64,000 nt of DNA from Pontederia crassipes (taxonomy: Eukaryota > Streptophyta > Magnoliopsida > Commelinales > Pontederiaceae). A model generated the notes under the pieces. That model was not told the origin of the DNA, searched no databases, and worked only from the letters and a program-made list of their open reading frames with translations. Below, one piece after another: positions 10,180 through 22,554 of this stretch (positions are counted from its first letter, which is position 1; every line of letters begins with the position of its first letter). The position numbers and the translations under genes were made by a program. The stretch is from the NCBI GenBank assembly GCA_030549335.1, contig CM060195.1, positions 25,424,874-25,488,873 of the forward strand, written 5' to 3'.

Positions 10180-11830
10180 AATTGCCTCCACAAATGACAC
10201 ATTGATATTTAACTTCTTCAGGATTTCAATGAACCTTCCATACTGCTGATCCTGCCTTGCCTTGATTAATCTTTGAGGGAAAGGTACCCTATCAAAGACC
10301 CTGGTCCTGACTTCATTTTGAGGGCCTTTGTTCTGATTTTCTCCCACAAGTTCAGCTGGTTCTTCAGCAGCTTTGGACTTTGAATTCACTTGGGCTGGAT
10401 TGTCCTCTACTTTCTTCATTGGTTCTTCAACAGTCTTCCCACTTCTGAGATGGACAGCATGGACTTGTTCTTTAGGATTCACCTCTGGCTGTCCAGGAAA
10501 AAATAAAGGAGGTCTAGCTGAGGTGCTAGGTTGCTGAGCAACTTGGTTCTCAATGGTATCAAGTCTAGAATTCATTTTCAGAATTGCCTCCTCCTGATTG
10601 CCTTGCTTCTTCAGAATTTGTTGCAGAGTCTTCTCTATTTTTGAAAATTGAGAAGGTTGAGTTGGTGGTGGTTGCTCAAAAGGAGGTCTTTGCCCTTGAA
10701 CACCTTGGGACTAATTTGGATATGGAAATGGTTGGTTTCTAGGCAAAACCCTTGGCTGCCAACTAGGATTCTGCATGGGTGGGGCTTGTTGATAATGGTT
10801 TGCTTTGTAGGACAGGTATGGGTGATTCCTGTTCTCTGGAGTGTAGAGTTCAGAAGGGGGTTTAACTCCATAATTGCCCACTGCATTTACTGAATCACTT
10901 GAGTGGTCATCTTGCTGTACAATCAAATTGCAACTTTCTATGGCATGCCCATGGTTACCACACACATCACATCTGAATTGAGAGTTGAAAGCTTTGTTGA
11001 CATTTGGAGTTAAATTCATCTTCTCCAAGGTTCTGTACAGCACCTCTTCAAATTGGGATAACAATTGGTTCACTGAATTATCCATAGGTGGCCTCCTGGT
11101 CCTATCATGTGTAAGGAAGTGATGGTTCTTTGCAATGTTCTCTATAGGCCTCATCTATGTTTTTGGATGCAAAGATACCTCCTGCTGCAGTGTCCAATGC
11201 CACCTTGCTAGGGTAGTTTAATCCCTTAAGAAAATAGTTGACTAATTGCCACTTTTCAAATCCATGGTGGGGACATGCCCTTAACAACCCTTGAAGCCTC
11301 TGCCACGCCTCACAAATATTTTCTTGATCCAACTGATAGAATCTGACTATTTGATCCCTGAAGTTATCAGTCTTTGAAGGAGGGAAGAATTTTGAAAGAA
11401 ATAATTGGACAATTGATTCCCAAGTGGCCACCTCTTCAGGATTCAATCCCTGAAACAATCTCATATATACTGCATTCATGGGAATGTTGTTGAAGTTCAC
11501 AGTGCTGCACATCTCCTTGAAATTATCCAAATGAGATGTTGGATCTTCAGTCCCAAATCCAGAAAATTAACTTTGCGTAATCATTGAAATCAAGGCTGGA
11601 TTAACTTCAAAGTTTGCCACAGGTGCTAAGGCTCCTCCCCCTGGTTAATTCCTTGCATTGCTTGATGAATAACAGTCCCTAAGAGTTCTAGGAGTTGCCA
11701 TATTCTAATTTAAAATTTCTTCAAATTCAAGGTTGTGTGCCTCTTCCTCTTCTTCAAATATCATTCTCCTTGCCTCAAGCCTTTGCAATCTTCTTCTTCT
11801 TAGAAATCTTCTTTCAGGCTCAGGATCTTA
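10180..11830 (-). pseudogene. Element E gag (nucleocapsid and capsid), broken
   Basis: Read on the minus strand from about 11830: an Arg-rich N-terminus (ERRFLRRRRLQR), the capsid core (FFPPSKT, YQLDQENICEAWQR, CPHHGFEKW), a zinc knuckle CDVCGNHGHAIESC that fits CX2CX4HX4C, a Pro-rich stretch, and a C-terminus with HLRSGK before the protease. Gag packages the RNA into particles. Breaks: stops near 11640 and 11575, a short deletion after NAVYM relative to F (a block near FSLKDKAKTW is missing), a frameshift near 11150 and a stop near 10710. It is not functional as it stands. Confidence 0.78.
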
Positions 11831-12029
11831 TTGGTAATGTACCTCTTGATGGTCCAAGCCCTGTATAAAGTGATTCAGAAGTATCAAATTCAAGAAAGAA
11901 ATGAAAACTAGACAAAAGTGAAAATTTAAAAATGATAACTTGTAAAAACTAAAAATTAGCCTAACAAATAAACTAAAAACTAATATAAAACTAATCTAAA
12001 CTATATAAGTTAGCCTAATTGACCTCAAA

Positions 12030-12047
12030 TCTCCGGCAATGGTGCCA
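12030..12047 (-). other. Element E primer binding site, tRNA-Asp type
   Basis: On the minus strand it reads TGGCACCATTGCCGGAGA, matching the 3' end of plant tRNA-Asp(GUC) as remembered (TGGCGCCGTTGCCGGGGA when reverse complemented) with three changes. Six bases separate it from the LTR at 12054. tRNA-Asp priming is typical of Athila-group elements. Confidence 0.8.
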
Positions 12048-12053
12048 AAAACT

Positions 12054-15000
12054 TGATAGTGATATTTGGGATTGAGTAGTGATAACTTGTTGAAATTAAA
12101 GAAAAGAGTCAATTTTTCATTTTTTTTGTCTCCCAACTCACTAGCTGCAAGTGTACAGGTAAGTTGTAGTAGACTCAGGTTGTCGTATCCACAAAGATTT
12201 AAAGTCCTAAACAACCTAAAAACAGTTTAGATTAATCCTAAGTAAGGTGGCAAAAATAGATTTTTAATTGGAAATGAAAACAGATTTTTTAACTAGTGCA
12301 GAATGATAACAGGTTTGGGATTTTAGAAACTTTTGCAAAACTGAATTATAATTGCTAAATTATTGGCTAGAAAGGTTTAACTATCAATGAGGAAGGTTCT
12401 TCTAGGATTTGGGGTTCATCTAGATTAATTAAGGATGGAATGGATCAAGTTATCATTAAATATCCAATTTTGATTCAATCATGAAAATGGCTGTTCCCAC
12501 AGCTCAATTGGCATCTAACTAAGTAACATATTATCATATAGTTGTTAGCTAGATTGAATCAATAGAGGGTCCTTACTGAAAATCAAGTTATCATTCAGCT
12601 CAATGGGGAGTTCATTGCTGATTTTTGCAATTCAGGAAAATTCTACAATGATAACTTGTAATTGCAATCTTAAAAAGATAAAACCACTCCAATTAATCAA
12701 AACAGGATGAAATATACCCAATAATAGTACTTGTGCTCCATGATTCATCTTTGAATTCAAGGGGGATTTAAAATCAACCTCTCGGTTGCAAGGAAAAGTG
12801 AAATCCACACAAAGTTCTAATTGATTGGGGTTAAAAGACATTCAATCTTAAATGGGGAATTCAGTGATTATCCAATGCTCCTTGGGTCATCTCTGACTCT
12901 CAAGAATGACCTTAAGACTACCTCTCAGTAGTGGATTGAAATGAGGCTTAACAATGGAAATCAGAATTCAAATGAAATTAGAAAATAAAATTCTGCAATT
13001 CAGAAAATCAGCAACAAGACTCTTAGAATTCAGGCTTGCCAAATGCCTCTTGATCCATCTCTGGACTGCAAGAGATTTCTAGAGTACACCTCTCGATGAT
13101 TTGATGAAGTAAGGATGCTCACTTGGCAAATCAGATTCTAACCAGAAAAAGAAATCAGAAGAACAGATTTTTGAATAAATTCAGAAATCAAATTTTGAGA
13201 AAACAGAATTGAATCTTAAGTTGTCAAACATCTTAATACATTCCTGAATAAGATTAGGGTAAATATTAGCCTCTCAGCTATTCAATTAATCCAATCCTTA
13301 ATGACAAACAGATTCAAGGAAATCAAATAAATCAGATTTAGGAAGTTCAGAAAAACAGAAACCAGAAAATCAAAATTTCAGAAATCAGAACTTCAATTAA
13401 ATTGGAATTCAGAACTTGACATTGATTTCTAATCCATTTCTGGACTAGGGATAGATCAAATGATAATTCTCAGTTATAGATTACAATGGGATCCAACAAT
13501 GGCAAGAACTAACTCTAAATAATTCTGAAATCTGAAAATCAGCAATGATTCAGTGCAGGAATTAATCCAATCCATTTCCATCCATAACTAATCTAAACTA
13601 CTACCCTATCCTAGAAGAAATGGAGTTTAGCTCCTCATGTTTACAAAGCTTGACATCAAATGGAATGAGAAACATATACAAATCATTGTTGATAGAAGCC
13701 CTCGGCCAGCAGCAGCAAGTCCAGCAGCAGCCTCAAAGCAGCCTCCTTCCTTGCTCCAAACCCTCAATGACCAGCCCCCCTTCCTCCTCCAAAAATTCCA
13801 TTTTATGACTCCTCTCCACCTTTGGATCAATATCAGAACATTCTTCCAACCCCTGATTAAGCCACCTGTCCACTGCCAGAATTCCAGCTGCTGCAGGTAC
13901 TTTTGTGGAGGAAAAAGTAGATGGTCCCCCTACTTTTTCCACTTTTTGGCCACCTTTTCTCCTTGCTACAAAAACCCAAACAGCAAGCATCAAAGCTCTT
14001 GAGTATTATTTTGACAAATAAGGATTAGGATAATGATAGTTACTAGCTCCAACTTCAGATGGGATTAAGTGTTGTGCAGGAGTGATAACATATATCGATT
14101 TTAATGATTTTAGGGGCCCAGAATGATAACTTGTCACAAATCATGGAAATTATCCAAATGCAAGTGATTCAAAGCATTAGAAGCATCAAATGGACTGGAT
14201 TAACAAGTGAGTGCATTCAGAAATCAAATATGAATGAGATTTCTAAGAAGTGATAACTTGGGTGCCCAAAAACGATAACTTATATGACTTAAAAATGATA
14301 ACTTGTGATAACTTCAGTTGTGGTTATCCAAATGTGATGAAATTTGACCAGCAATGAGTTAGAACAACAACAAGATGATTGCTTAAGGTCCCTGTGTAAA
14401 AGTAATGGTTTTGCATGTCGAAATGATAGAATTGCCCTTTAACGATAACTTGGCACTTGAAAAATGATAACTTGTTCAAATGGACTTAAAACTTTGCACA
14501 AGTTGAGATGTGACTATCCAAATATGATTTATACATGATAATGATGGATTTAGGGCAAGAAAACTATTGAAAATCAGTTCATTCAAAATAATGATAACTT
14601 GACACTTAGGAATGATAACTTGTCACAAATCCTGGAAATTATCCAAATGCAAGAGATTCAAAGCATTAGAAGCATCAAATGGACTAGGGTAACAAGGAGT
14701 GCAGTCAGAAATCAAATATGAATAAGATTTCAAAGGAGTGATAATTTGGGTGCCAAAAACTATAACTTATATGACTTAAAAATGATAACTTGTGATAATT
14801 TGAGTTGTGGTTATCCAAATGTGATGAAATTTGACCAGCAATGAGTTAGAACAATAACAAGATGATTGCTTAAGGTCCCTGTGTAAAATTAATGGTTTTG
14901 CATGTCGAAATGATAGAATTGCCCTTTAACGATAACTTGGCACTTGAAAAATGATAACTTGTTCAAATGAACTTAAAACTTTGCACAAGTTGAGATGTGA

Positions 15001-15331
15001 CTATCCAAATATGATTTATACATGATAATGATGGATTTAGGGCAAGAAAACCATTGAAAATCAGTTCATTCAAAATAATGATAACTTTACATATAATAAT
15101 GATAACTTGTCCTCAAAATGATAACTTGGCATTGAATTTAAATATTAATGGATTTTGGCATTTCAGAACCTCTATGCACATGGAATTAAGTATGAAATGA
15201 GGAATATCAACTACTTATTACAATGTTTGCATTCCAAGTATAATTGGTCCAAAAATAGGCAAAAGTGAGACTCGATATGTATGAATTTCATCTAAAATGG
15301 TTAGAAACATATAGTGATCAGCAAGTGATGA
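12054..15331 (-). repeat. Recombinant LTR: E-type outer part, F-type inner part
   Basis: From 12054 to about 14620 it follows the E LTR, including the five-unit array. From about 14612 it follows the F LTR (compare 21829 onward): for example AATCCTGG replaces AATCATGG, and GTGCAGTCAG replaces GTGCATTCAG. The switch falls in AATGATAACTTGTC, which both parents contain. A stretch of about 500 bases is consequently present twice. The last bases read TGATGA instead of TGATCA, a point change in the LTR end. Confidence 0.82.
14122..15125 (-). repeat. About 500 bp direct duplication within the recombinant LTR
   Basis: Copy 1 (about 14122-14618) is E-like and copy 2 (about 14619-15125) is F-like. Both start at GATAACTTGTCACAAATC and carry the same order of motifs (GGAAATTATCCAAATGCAAG, then ATGGACT, then TGACCAGCAATGAGTT, then TGTGACTATCC). 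They differ more from each other than copy 1 differs from E or copy 2 from F, so this is a crossover product, not a local duplication. Confidence 0.78.
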
Positions 15332-15372
15332 AACTCCCCCAAGCTTAGCCTTTTGCTTGTCCTCAAGCAAAA
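15332..15372 (-). other. Element F polypurine tract and adjoining hairpin
   Basis: The sense strand reads GGCTAAGCTTGGGGGAGTT against the LTR. The 9-bp stem TTTTGCTTG/CAAGCAAAA (15351-15372) is perfect. Its position directly after a recombinant LTR shows that the inner part of that LTR belongs to F. Confidence 0.82.
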
Positions 15373-16809
15373 CATTCAGAAATTAAGGACAAACTTGAAT
15401 TAAAAGTCCACAATTGAAACAAAGATTAGCTGAATTGAATCCAATGAGTTTCCCACTTTGCCAACACTTCATTCTTTCCAAAAACTCAATTTCTAGCTAG
15501 GGAATCACAGAGGCTAAAGCAAATTTAAGCCATGGAAGAAGTACTAGCAATAACATGTTTGAATTGTAGGAATTGTCAACTTTACAAAGGGGTTGAACTA
15601 CAAATCTCTTCATGAACAGATTTTCAATTGATTAAATAGGTTTAACACCTGACTTTTATTCATGAAATGCATATAAACAGGTTTAGCACCTGATTTTTAT
15701 TCATGCTTTCTTTAGGAGAGATTCCTTTGGAAGTTTTGCTCTCTTCTTTTTTTCTATGCATGCATGCAACTTTTTACTTTTCCTTTTTCTCATTTTTCTA
15801 TCCTGTTCATGAAGTGAGCAATAGTTCAAACTCAAGTATAGTTTAGATCTCTTTGTCCAAAAAGTCAAGTTTTCCTATTTAGCATGGCAGCAAGAGCCTT
15901 GACTCCCTTCTAGACATCTGATATTACTAATTCAATCCATAAGTATCAGCTAGTGTGACCCATAAAAAGGAAAAATTTTTAGCTGAAAATTTCATTCAAA
16001 TGCATCTGAATTCATAATGTCAATTAAAGCAAGAAGGCTAATGGCCAAGTTGGCCACTTGGTATTGGAGTGCACCCACTGTCAAAATGAAGTATTCTACC
16101 CATTTCAGAGTTAAAATGAATTCAGAATTGAGTTGGGTCCAAAAAAATGATAACCGAGTGATAACTTGCAAAATCTACTGATAACCTGGTGATAACTATT
16201 ATATGAACATTAAAATCAATTGAAAACATGGTGTAAAGGATAGAAAAGCACCAGGTTTCCTCCCCCAAGCTTATTCTCAACACTGTCCTCAGGGTTGAAA
16301 ATAAAAGGCAAGGGAGAGGGGTGGGTGGGATTGAAATGCGTTAAATTGGACTTTTGAATTCTCTTGGCACTTCATCCAGAAACTTTGGGTGGTCTAATCT
16401 TCATTAGTAGCAATTAATCCTGCATATAAATAAAGGATATTAGTGGAATTACAGATTTGCAACTAATCATATTTTTTAATGCAGAATTCAACATTGCATT
16501 GGGAATTTCTGAAATTTACTGAAATTAGGCTATAGCAGATTTGGATAACTGAAATGAATGTTGATTCAGATGATGATATAATCAATGTAGCATAATGAAA
16601 AAGATATTATCAGTTATCATTGAGTTTTCAGTGGAAAAATCAAAAGTAAAGGGTATGGGTACTCCGTGAATTTTGGAATTGTGATTTGAACTTGTTCCTC
16701 GTCACTTATTCCTGCAAGAACAAAAAGGTTAAGTGTAAAGTGGCTTGGTTTACCTCCCAAGAAGTGCCTTTCTTTAATGTCTTTGGCTAGACATTGTTAC
16801 TATGTGAAA
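15373..16809 (-). other. Element F non-coding region before the polypurine tract
   Basis: No gene is supported. It contains a polypurine-like tract at about 16258-16275 (sense AATAAGCTTGGGGGAGGA) and the post-pol hairpin (16744-16761, sense CTTGGG AGGTAA ACCAAG with one mismatch). By eye it is alignable along its length with E 7322-8823. Confidence 0.7.
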
Positions 16810-17085
16810 TCAGCTAGGAGCTAGCAGCAAATCTTGTAGAATCAGCTTCTTGGAAAGCCTTAGCTTTTTCAGCAGCTCATCAACTTGATTCTTGGGCAGG
16901 TTTGCATTGATGATAACTGGAAATGTTGAATTCTCCCCCAAGAATTCATATTTCAGGTTAGTGGGGAGAGGCTTGAGTTCCAATTTGAAAGAATTGGTTT
17001 GAGTTGAGTTGCCTTGCTCAGCAGTGATAACTTCTTGCAATTGGTGTTGATTTTCTGAATTTTCTACTAATTTGGATAAACTCAA
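16810..17085 (-). pseudogene. Element F pol remnant, truncated before RT
   Basis: It matches the E linker (FLGENSTFPVIINA, LPKNQVDELLKKLRL) and then departs after KKLRLSK into unrelated residues and a stop. F lost all of RT, RNase H, integrase and also most of the conserved tail seen in E and D. The deletion point differs from that of E, so the two losses look independent or F has deleted further. Confidence 0.7.
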
Positions 17086-17094
17086 TGCAGATTG

Positions 17095-17749
17095 CTATGT
17101 TGCATCCTCTGGATCCTCCAATTCTTTCAAATGATCAAACATTAGACACCTTTGCAATGGATCTTCAATATGAATTATAGCTGAAGCTTGCTCTACCACT
17201 TGATCTAACTGTCCATCTTCAAAATTATTTTCCTGAAAACTCGACCTACTGATAACCTGTGCCAAATTGAATTCAATCTTCTCCTCTCCAATTTTGAAGG
17301 TTGGTCTCCCTTCCTTTACATCTATCATAGCCCCAGCTGTGGCTAGAAAGGACCTCCCAAGCAGAATGGGGGTATTCATATCTTCCTCCATGTCCAACAT
17401 CACAAAGTCTACTGGTATATAGAATTTACCAACTTTGAGGGGTATGTCCTCAATAATTCCATATGGGTACTTAATGGATCTGTCTGCCATCTGTAGAGAC
17501 ATGTTTGTAGGCTTCAAATCTCCAACTTCAAGCTTCCTACAAAGTGAAAGAGATGACACTCACTAATGCACCCAAATCACATATTGCCCTTTGAATCTTC
17601 CTATTTCCAATTTCACAAGGTATGGAGAAGCTTCCTGGATCTTTCAACTTGGGTGGCAATTTATTTTGGATGATTGCAGAGGCTTCCTCAGTCAAGGTAA
17701 TAATTTCATGCTCCATAATCCTCCTTTTCTTGGTTAGGATTTCCTTCAA
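17095..17749 (-). pseudogene. Element F aspartic protease, frameshifted
   Basis: The catalytic region reads CDLGALVSVIS, so the DLGAS of E is DLGAL here. A one-base change at about 17550-17555 shifts the frame just after it. The downstream half (VGDLKPTNMSLQ, then ILLGRSFLATAGA) continues in the other frame. The frame then carries on into the IEDPLQRC linker. It is clearly the same gene as 9589-10173 and equally close to gag. It would not be active as it stands. Confidence 0.75.
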
Positions 17750-19175
17750 AAACTTTGCATAGGAGTCATCTCCTGAATTGCCTCCATAAATGGCACATTG
17801 ATATTTAACATCTTCAGGATTTCCAAAAACTTTCCATATTGCTGGTCCTGCCTTGCCTTAATTAGCATTTGAGGGAAGGGTACTTTGTCAAAGACCCTGG
17901 CTTTTGCTTCAATCTTGGGGCGAATTTGTTGAAGCGTCTCCTTCATTTTATTTTGGAATTGTGGTGCTTGGACTTGAGGTGGTGGTTCATACAGATTTCT
18001 TTGAATTGGTGCACTTTGGCCTTGATTTTCATAAGGTGGTGGCTGATTCCTTGGCAGGATTTTAGGCTGCCAATTTGAATTTTGCATAGGAGCTCCTTGA
18101 TAGTTGTTGCCCTTGTAAGAAAAGTATGGATGATTCCTAGTTTTGGAGTATAAAATTCAGCAGGAGGTTTGATTCCATAATTGCCCACAGCATTGATTTG
18201 ATCCACTTGCTGCATAATTAAGTTGCAAATCTCTGACACATGACCTTGATTACCACATACACAGTACCTGGTTTCAGGATTGGAGGTCCTATTGCCATTG
18301 GGAGTTAAGTTCAACCTCTCCAAAGTCTTGTACAGCACCTCTTCAAGTTGAGTTGACAATTGATTCACTGAATTGTCCATGGGTGGCCTCTTGGTTCTGT
18401 CATGGGTAAGGAAGTGGTGATTCTTGGCTATGTTTTTAATGAGTTGATAAGCTTCATCAATGTTTTTAGATGCAAAGATGCCTCCTGCAGCAGAATCCAA
18501 TGCCACCTTGCTAGGGTAGTTCAATCCCTTATGAAAATAGTTGACTAGCTGCCACTTCTCAAAACCATGTTGGGGACATGCCCTCAACAATCCTTGAAGC
18601 CTTTGCCATGCCTAACAAATATTTTCTTGGTCCAACTGATAGAATCTGACTATTTGATCCCTGAAGTTATCAGTTTTTGAAGGACGAAAGAATTCTGAAA
18701 GAAACAATTGAACAATTGATTCCCAAGTGGCCACCTCCTCAGGATTCAATCCTTTGAACCATGTCTTGGCTTTGTCTTTGAGTGAGAAGGGAAATAATCA
18801 CATATACACTGCATTCATAGGGATATTATTGAAGTTCACAGTGCTGCATATCTCCTTGAAATTGTCCAAATGAGATGCTGGATCTTCAATCCCAAGTCCA
18901 GAAAATTGACTTTGCCTAATCATAGAAATCAAGGCTGGATTAACTTCAAAGTTTGCCACAGGTGCTAAGGCTCCTCCCCCTTGTTGATTCCTTGCATTTC
19001 TTGGTGAATAACAGTCCCTAAGAGTTCTAGGAGCTGCCATATTTTGATTCACAACTTCTTCAAATTCAGGATTGTATGCCTCTTCCTCTTCTTCTTCAAA
19101 TATCCTTCTCCTAGCCGCAAGCCTTTGCAATTTCCTTCTTCTTAGAAATCTTCTTTCAAGCTCAGGATCTGATTG
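17750..19175 (-). pseudogene. Element F gag, broken
   Basis: The minus-strand order is the Arg-rich N-terminus (AARRRIFEEEEEE, about 19130), TLRDCYSPRNARN, the region FEVNPALISMIRQSQFSG, the capsid core (18590-18790), the zinc knuckle region at about 18230-18275 and the C-terminus with RVFDKVPFP. The zinc knuckle reads YCVCGNQGHVSEIC, so the first Cys of CX2CX4HX4C is replaced by Tyr. There are stops near 18797 and 18613 and a frameshift near 18140. F keeps the block FSLKDKAKTW that E lacks. The HLRSGK motif is deleted here. Confidence 0.75.
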
Positions 19176-19371
19176 GTAATGTTACTTTTGATGGTCCAAG
19201 TCCTACATAAAGAGATTCAGAAGTATCAAATTCAAGAAAGAAATGAAAACTAGACAAAAGTTAAAAGTTAAAAATGATAACTTGCAAAAATTGAAAATTA
19301 GCCTAACAAATAAACTAAAAACTAATCTAAAACTAATCTAAACTATCTAAGTTAGCCTAATTGACCTCAAA

Positions 19372-19389
19372 TCCCCGGAAATGGCGCCA
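19372..19389 (-). other. Element F primer binding site, tRNA-Asp type
   Basis: The minus strand reads TGGCGCCATTTCCGGGGA, two changes from the tRNA-Asp match, and is six bases from the 5' LTR at 19396. Confidence 0.82.
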
Positions 19390-20084
19390 AAAACTTGATA
19401 GTGATATTTGGGTTTTCTAGTGATAACTTGCTGAAATTAAGAAAAGGGTCAACTTTTCATTTTTTTTGATCTCCCAACTCACTAGCTGCAAGTGCACAGG
19501 TAAGTTATAATAGACTCAAGTTGTCGTATCCACAAGAATTTGAAGTCTAAGGCACCCTAAAACAATCTAAATTAGTTCTACTTTAATGGCTAAAAATAGA
19601 TTTTCAAAGGGAAGTGAAAATAGATTTTTAATGGGAAGTGAAATGATAACAGATTTTTGGGTTTTAGAAATTTAAAAAAACTGAATTATAAATTCTAGAA
19701 TGAAGTCTAAAAAGGTTCAACTATCAATGAGGAAAGTTCTTCTAGGATTTGAGGTTCATCTAAATTAATTAAGGATGGAATGAAATAAGTTATCATTAAA
19801 TGTCCAACTTTTGATTCAACTTGAAAATGACTATTCCAACAGCTCAATTGTCCTCTAACTAAGCAATATATGATTATATAGTTGTTAGCTAGGTTGAATC
19901 AAAAGAAAGTCCTCACTGAAAATCAAGTTATCATTGGGCTCAAAAGAAAGTTCAATGCTGATTTTTGCAATTCAAGGAAGTTTGGAATGATAACTTGCAA
20001 TTGCAATCATAAAAAGATGGAATCATTCCAATCAACCAAACCAGGATAAAATACACCCAATAATAGTACTTGTGTTCCATGATT

Positions 20085-21300
20085 CATCTCTGAATTCAAG
20101 GGAGATTTAAAACCCACCTCTCGGTTGCAAGGAAAAGTGAAATCCACAAAGTTCTATTTGATTGGGGTTTAAAGACATTCAAATTCTAATGGGAAATTCA
20201 GTGATTATCCAATGCTCCTTGGGTCATCTCTGACTCTCAAGAATGGCCTTAAAACTACCTCTCAGTAGTGGATTAAAATGAGGCTTAACAATGGAAATCA
20301 GAAGTTAATTAAATGAGAAAATAGAAATCAGCATTTCAGGAAAATCAGCAATGTAGATTGATGGAATTCAGGCTTGCCAAATGTCTCTTGACCCATCTCT
20401 GGACTGCAAGAGATTCCTAGAGTACACCTCTCAGTGATTTGAATAAAATAGGGATTAACAATTGGCAAGTCAGATTTCAAACAATCAGAAAATAGAATTC
20501 AGAATCAAAACTCAGAAATCAGATTTTGAAAAAAGTCAGATTTGAATCCTAAATTGTCAAACATCTTGATTCATTTCTGAATAAAATCAGGACAAATATT
20601 AGCCTCTCAGCTATTCAATTAATCCAATCCTTGATGACAATCAGATCCAAAAGCCCAGAAAATCAGATTTTGGAATTCAGGAAACCAAAAACCAGGAAAT
20701 CAGTATTTTAGAAATCAGAATTTAAATCAATGGAAATCAAGCTTGCCAATTGATTCTTGACCCATCTCTGGACTACAAGACATCCCTAAAGTTCATCTCT
20801 CAATGATTGAATAAAATCAGGGGACTCAATTGGTAAAATAGATTCCAATAAGAAATCAGAAAAATTTAGAATTCTGGTTTTCAAAAATGAGATTAGAAAC
20901 AGTGAACAGATTTGAATCATAAAGAATGCCAAACATCTTGATTCATTTCTGATCAAGATTGGGGACAATATCAACCTTTCAGTTGCTCTATTAATCAGAT
21001 CCACAATGACAAACAGATTCAAAAGTTCAGGAGTTCAAGTTCAGGAAGTTAAGAAAAACAGAAACCAAAAAATCAAAATTTCAGAAATCAGAACTTCAAT
21101 TAAATTGGAATTCAGAACTTGACATTGATTTCTAATCCATTTCTGAACTAGGGATAGATAAAATGATAACTTCTCAGTTATAGATTACAATAGGATCCAA
21201 CAATGGCAAGAACTAACTCTAAATAATTCTGAAATCTGAAAATCATAAAATGATTCAGTGCAGGAATTAATCCAATCCATTTCCATCCATAACTAATCTA
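20085..21300 (-). repeat. Tandem array of about 180 bp units in the F 5' LTR (7 units)
   Basis: The unit starts listed for this LTR reproduce those of the F 3' LTR one for one, with spacings of 140-194 bases. The array was therefore already present when F inserted and has been stable since. Confidence 0.8.
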
Positions 21301-21509
21301 AACTACTACCCTATCCTAGAAGAAATGGAGTTTAGCTCCTCATACTTACAAGAATTGACATCAAATGGGATAGGAAACAGATACAAATCATCTTGGATAG
21401 AAGCTCTCGGCCAGCAGCAACTTCCAGCAGCAGCAGCTCCAGCCACCAGCAGGAAACCTTCTCCCAAAACCTGAATGTCCAGCCCCCTCTCTCCTCCAGA
21501 AATTTCACC

Positions 21510-21516
21510 TTTTATA
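21510..21516 (-). promoter_or_regulatory. LTR TATA box, element F 5' LTR
   Basis: The minus strand reads TATAAAA in the context GTGATATAAAAGG. It would drive transcription leftward through the array, primer site and gag. Confidence 0.6.
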
Positions 21517-22554
21517 TCACTCATTTCCACCCTTTGATCAGCATCAGAATGTTCTAATCCTCCTAATTAAGCCACCTGTCCACTGCCTGGAAGAATCTGC
21601 AGACAGCTTTTGGTGCAGGAATTCAGTGGTCCCCCACCTTTTTCTACTTTTTGGCCACCTTTTCTCCCTGCTACAAATCCTAAAACAGCAAGCATCAAAG
21701 CCCTTGAATGGTGTTTTAACAAATAAAGATTAGGATATTGCTGGTAACTAGTTCAAATATCAAATGGGATTATGTGTTATGCAGGAATGAAAATCTATAT
21801 GAAAACTTTATGGTTTTGAACCCGGAAATGATAACTTGTCACAAATCCTGGAAATTATCCAAATGCAAGTGATTCAAAGCATTAAAAGCATCAAATGGAC
21901 TAGGATAACACGTGAGTGCAGTCAGAAATCAAATATGAATAAGATTTCAAAGGAGTGATAACTTGGGTGCCAAAAACAATAACTTATATGACTTAAAAAT
22001 GATAACTTGTGATAACTTGAGTTGTGATTATCCAAATGTGATGAAATTTGACCAGCAATGAGTTAGAATAATAACAAGATGATTGCTTAAGGTCCCTATG
22101 TAAAATTAATGGTTTTGCATGTCGAAATGATAGAATTGCCCTTTAACGATAACTTGGCACTTGAAAAACGATAACTTGTTCAAATGGACTTAAAACTTTG
22201 CACAAGTTAAGATGTGACTATCCAAATATGATTTATACATGATAATGATGGATTTAGGGCAAGAAAACCATTGAAAATCAGTTCATTCAAAATAATGATA
22301 ACTTGACATATAATAATGATAACTTGTCCTCAAAATGATAACGTGGCATAGAATTTAAATATTAATGGATTTTGGCATTTCAGAACCTCTATGCACATGG
22401 AATTAAGTATGAAATGAGGAATATCAACTAGTTATCACAATGTTTGCATTCCAAGTATAATTGGCCCAAAAATAGGCAAAAGTGGGACTCGATATGTATG
22501 AATTTCATCTAAAATGGATTAGAAACATATAGTGATCAACAAGTGATCAGTAAT

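Larger units (their letters stand above)
4479..15331 (-). mobile_element. Element E: non-autonomous gag-protease retrotransposon inside F, right end recombined
   Basis: E is a minus-strand relative of F inserted in the F left LTR (left target copy ATTGT, 4474-4478). It has its own LTR (4479-7280), polypurine tract, gag, protease, a pol start fused to a short tail, and a primer site (12030-12047). Its 5' LTR (12054-15331) is E-type only up to about 14620 and F-type after that, followed directly by the F polypurine tract. The right target copy and the missing part of the F LTR are absent. This is what unequal recombination between the E LTR and the interrupted F LTR would leave. Confidence 0.82.
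2287..22549 (-). mobile_element. Element F: non-autonomous gag-protease Athila/Tat-like retrotransposon
   Basis: F lies on the minus strand. It has TGAT...ATCA LTR ends, the target duplication GTAAT on both sides, a primer site for tRNA-Asp at 19372-19389 and a polypurine tract at 15332-15350. Its 5' LTR is complete (19396-22549). Its 3' LTR is broken: the outer part is at 2287-4478, then element E intervenes, and the inner part survives only as the end of the recombinant LTR 12054-15331. The body (15332-19395) carries gag and protease and a pol that stops before reverse transcriptase, so F must have relied on enzymes from another element. Confidence 0.85.
19396..22549 (-). repeat. Element F 5' LTR (3154 bp)
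   Basis: It is complete, TGATAG...GTGATCA, and is followed by the target copy GTAAT. The minus-strand order is U3 with GATAACTT motifs (about 21830-22345), TATA box (21510-21516), the seven-unit array (20085, 20225, 20394, 20572, 20763, 20944, 21138) and the end next to the primer site. Short ORFs such as 21306-21530 lie across the TATA region and have no recognisable product. Confidence 0.9.
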
